Below are positions 3,499 through 5,477 of a stretch of 5,477 nucleotides of DNA, piece after piece. The notes below the pieces were generated by a model, which worked only from the letters and a program-made list of their open reading frames with translations, had not been told where the DNA came from and did no database searches. A program made the translations under genes and the position numbers. The DNA is from Dehalococcoidales bacterium (GTDB taxonomy: Bacteria; Chloroflexota; Dehalococcoidia; Dehalococcoidales; UBA2162), in the NCBI GenBank assembly GCA_002685815.1, contig NYYM01000082.1:1-5477 (forward strand), written 5' to 3'. The first letter of the stretch is position 1; the number at the start of each line of letters is the position of its first letter.

Positions 3499-5477
3499 GC
3501 GGACCTAGCAACGAGGAAGAGATCAGGGGTTATTGTGCAACCTGCACCTGCCTGTGCCCAACTGTCGCACACATAAAGGACGGAGTGTTCGTGAGAGTAA
3601 GTCCCGATAAACAACATCCTCTGGCCAATAATCTTTGCGCTAAAGGATTTGCAGCACCAGAACTGGTCTACAACAAACAGCGCTTAGAGTACCCGATGCG
3701 CCGCACAAACCCCAAGGGAGATCCAGACCCCGGCTGGGAGAAGATAAGCTGGGATGAAGCCCTGGATACAATAGCAACAGAGATGAACGAGATAAAAGAA
3801 AAATTCGGTCCTGAGGCAGTTGCCTTCACCCGTCCGGGACCGGGTGGTTCTCCTTTCGGAGAAATGGCCCCCTGGGTAGCCCGACTGGCCCATGCTTTTG
3901 GATCTCCCAACAACATAGGCACGACCAATCTATGCCAGTGGCACAGAGATGGTTGCTCGGTATACACGTATGCCCGTCCGGGAGCCATGCAAGCGGCGGG
4001 AATGGCCGAATTTGAACGGTCTGCCTGCATATTGGTTTGGGGCAATAATATTCATGCCACCCGCCCATCTCTGGCTCCATTGATAAAACGTGGCCTGGAA
4101 CAGGGGGCAAAACTCATCGTAATCGACCCCAGGAGGATAGAAATAGCAGACATGGCCGACCTGTGGCTTCAGATACGCCCGGGCACGGACGGGGCGCTGG
4201 CTCTAAGTATGATAAACGTGATGATAGAGGAAAATCTTTGCGACAACGATTTCGTCAGGGACTGGACAACGGCCCCATTTCTGGTAAAGACGGACTCCGA
4301 TGAATTCCTTATGGTGAGTGATCTAACCGACGACGGGGCGGCAACGAGTTACGTGGTAATCGATTCCGCCACCAAAGAGCCTGAGGCCTACGTACCCGGC
4401 ACAAAAATATCCGGTGAAGTAGTAATCGACGGCAGCCATACCGTGAACGGAAAGGGCGGTAACGAAATCGAGTGCAAGACGGTCTTCCGACTGCTGCGTG
4501 AGGCGGTTTCCGGATATCAGCCAGGTGACGCCGAAATATTGACCGGAATACCCGCGGAAACGATCAGAGAGGCCGCCCGAATGTTTACCACGAGTAAACC
4601 AGCCTGCTGGTATTCATGGAATGGGATAGAACAGACAAGCAACGCCAGCCAGACGAACCGGGCAATATGTATTCTCTACTCCTTAACCGGCAACTATGAC
4701 AAGCCGGGAGGTAACGTCATTCTTCCGGGAATCCGTTTGAACCCAATCGACGGTATTGAGTTTCTAGACCTCGATGTGGACGAAAAGCGCCTCGGATTCA
4801 AGGAACGTCCTCTGGGACCGTCAGGAAGAAAGACGGCCTATACAACACAGGCTTACGAAATCTATCAGGCAATCCTGACAGATGAACCATATCCAGTTAA
4901 GGGTTTAATCGGCTTCGGAGGCAACCTGATCACTTCCAATGTACCCGCCCTAGTTGGCAAAGAGGCAATATCCAAGTTACAACTCCACGTTCAGGTAGAG
5001 CTATTCATGACACCAACCGCCGAGCTAGCGGATATTGTTCTGCCGGCTGCCAGTTCCTGGGAAAGCTGGCATATCGGGCGCCAGATGGACTCTCTTGCCA
5101 AGAAGGGATTCGTCCAGATGCGACCAGCGGTTGCCCCTCCCCAGGGCGATTCCCGTCCTGATATGGAAGTCATATTCCAACTGGCCAAGAAACTGGGGCT
5201 GGGAGATAAGTTCTGGGATGGAAACGTTGAAGCCGCCTTTGACTATCATCTAGCTCCTTTGAACGTCACGGTTGAGCAACTGAGGAAGAACCCCGGTGTT
5301 ACCGAGGTAGACGTTTCAATGAGGTATCAGAAATACAGCCGAGAGGATGATAACGGTAATTTTATGGGCTTCCCAACCCCTTCCAAGAGGGTGGAGATAT
5401 ATTCGGCAACATTCAAAGAGAACGGCTATGAGCCACTGCCAAGCTGGAATGAGCCACCCCTTTTCAAGAAAGCGGGT
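3495..5477 (+). CDS. Molybdopterin oxidoreductase catalytic subunit with N-terminal [4Fe-4S] site (3' end beyond window)
   Basis: The first 661 residues of a DMSO-reductase-superfamily enzyme with a bis-MGD Mo or W cofactor are present. The N-terminus carries a [4Fe-4S] motif, Cys14-x2-Cys17-x3-Cys21-x26-Cys48 followed by AKG, with one extra Cys19. A WEKISWDEALDTIA segment (81-94) follows. Cys147, in GSPNNIGTTNLCQWHRD, occupies the usual metal-ligand position. Cofactor-binding landmarks are WGNNIHATRPS (182-192), IDPRR (210-214), RPGTDGAL (228-235) and FMTPTAELADIVLPAA (504-519). Residues about 262-330 look like an extra segment relative to compact members such as acetylene hydratase. The C-terminal Molydop_binding domain, probably 100 or more residues, lies past the edge. 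There is no Tat signal, so the enzyme is probably cytoplasmic. GTGAGGG (3479-3485) is the ribosome binding site, 9 nt before ATG. The overall order of motifs recalls formate dehydrogenase, polysulfide/thiosulfate reductase and acetylene hydratase relatives; the substrate cannot be assigned. Confidence 0.92.
   Translation, partial: MSGPSNEEEIRGYCATCTCLCPTVAHIKDGVFVRVSPDKQHPLANNLCAKGFAAPELVYNKQRLEYPMRRTNPKGDPDPGWEKISWDEALDTIATEMNEIKEKFGPEAVAFTRPGPGGSPFGEMAPWVARLAHAFGSPNNIGTTNLCQWHRDGCSVYTYARPGAMQAAGMAEFERSACILVWGNNIHATRPSLAPLIKRGLEQGAKLIVIDPRRIEIADMADLWLQIRPGTDGALALSMINVMIEENLCDNDFVRDWTTAPFLVKTDSDEFLMVSDLTDDGAATSYVVIDSATKEPEAYVPGTKISGEVVIDGSHTVNGKGGNEIECKTVFRLLREAVSGYQPGDAEILTGIPAETIREAARMFTTSKPACWYSWNGIEQTSNASQTNRAICILYSLTGNYDKPGGNVILPGIRLNPIDGIEFLDLDVDEKRLGFKERPLGPSGRKTAYTTQAYEIYQAILTDEPYPVKGLIGFGGNLITSNVPALVGKEAISKLQLHVQVELFMTPTAELADIVLPAASSWESWHIGRQMDSLAKKGFVQMRPAVAPPQGDSRPDMEVIFQLAKKLGLGDKFWDGNVEAAFDYHLAPLNVTVEQLRKNPGVTEVDVSMRYQKYSREDDNGNFMGFPTPSKRVEIYSATFKENGYEPLPSWNEPPLFKKAG

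Noticed and set aside
3278..3511. 77-codon minus-strand ORF overlapping the divergent control region and the molybdoenzyme start
   Set aside because: It covers the promoter elements and the enzyme's first codons in antisense, has no family resemblance and does not look like coding sequence.
3668..4110. Overlapping minus-strand ORFs inside the molybdoenzyme gene
   Set aside because: Their plus-strand counterpart carries conserved cofactor-binding motifs. The minus-strand translations are Pro/Gly/Cys-rich antisense artefacts.
4991..5253. Short ORFs on both strands near the 3' part of the molybdoenzyme gene
   Set aside because: They are out-of-frame readings of the conserved TPTAELADIVLPAA region and have no features of their own.
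1..5477. CRISPR array, tRNA/rRNA genes, insertion sequences or phage attachment sites
   Set aside because: I saw no regularly spaced repeats, cloverleaf-like segments, transposase motifs or terminal inverted repeats in the window.

Overview
The window looks like part of an anaerobic bacterial chromosome. GC content is moderate and both strands are used. Protein style fits Chloroflexota, in particular the Dehalococcoidia/SAR202-like lineages: a family 5 solute-binding lipoprotein with a long Glu-rich linker and a Trp-rich tail, a cytoplasmic-type molybdopterin oxidoreductase, and an Lrp/AsnC regulator. The lineage is an inference from recalled protein style, not from a search.

Layout from left to right. 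(1) At 1-98, minus strand, is the first 32 codons of a gene that runs off the left edge, possibly an S4-domain RNA-binding protein. Its -10 box sits 7 nt before the ATG, suggesting a leaderless mRNA. (2) At 99-436 is a 338-nt non-coding region with a candidate promoter and a dyad-rich 5' leader. (3) At 437-2302 is a complete family 5 (oligopeptide/dipeptide/nickel type) ABC solute-binding lipoprotein, closed by a strong hairpin terminator at 2337-2371. No permease or ATPase genes follow. (4) At 2512-2718 is a 68-codon ORF matching only the N-terminal zinc ribbon of threonine synthase, apparently a remnant. (5) At 2806-3243, minus strand, is a full-length Lrp/AsnC-family regulator with its own promoter and an apparently leaderless start. 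(6) At 3244-3494 is a divergent regulatory region with two facing promoters, a 17-bp dyad directly upstream of the rightward -35 box, and a 22-codon leader ORF. (7) From 3495 to the right edge is a molybdopterin/[4Fe-4S] oxidoreductase catalytic subunit, of which 661 residues are present.

The most coherent functional unit is the divergent pair of Lrp-type regulator and molybdoenzyme, with repeated AAATAC-type half-sites between them. An Lrp/AsnC sensor that tunes its own gene and the oxidoreductase operon, perhaps in response to an amino acid or related small metabolite, is a reasonable hypothesis. The solute-binding protein appears to be a separate monocistronic unit. I did not find a clearly new multi-gene system. 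The items most worth a second look are the leader ORF overlapping the molybdoenzyme start, the shared operator-like motifs, the unassigned molybdoenzyme itself, and the threonine synthase fragment.
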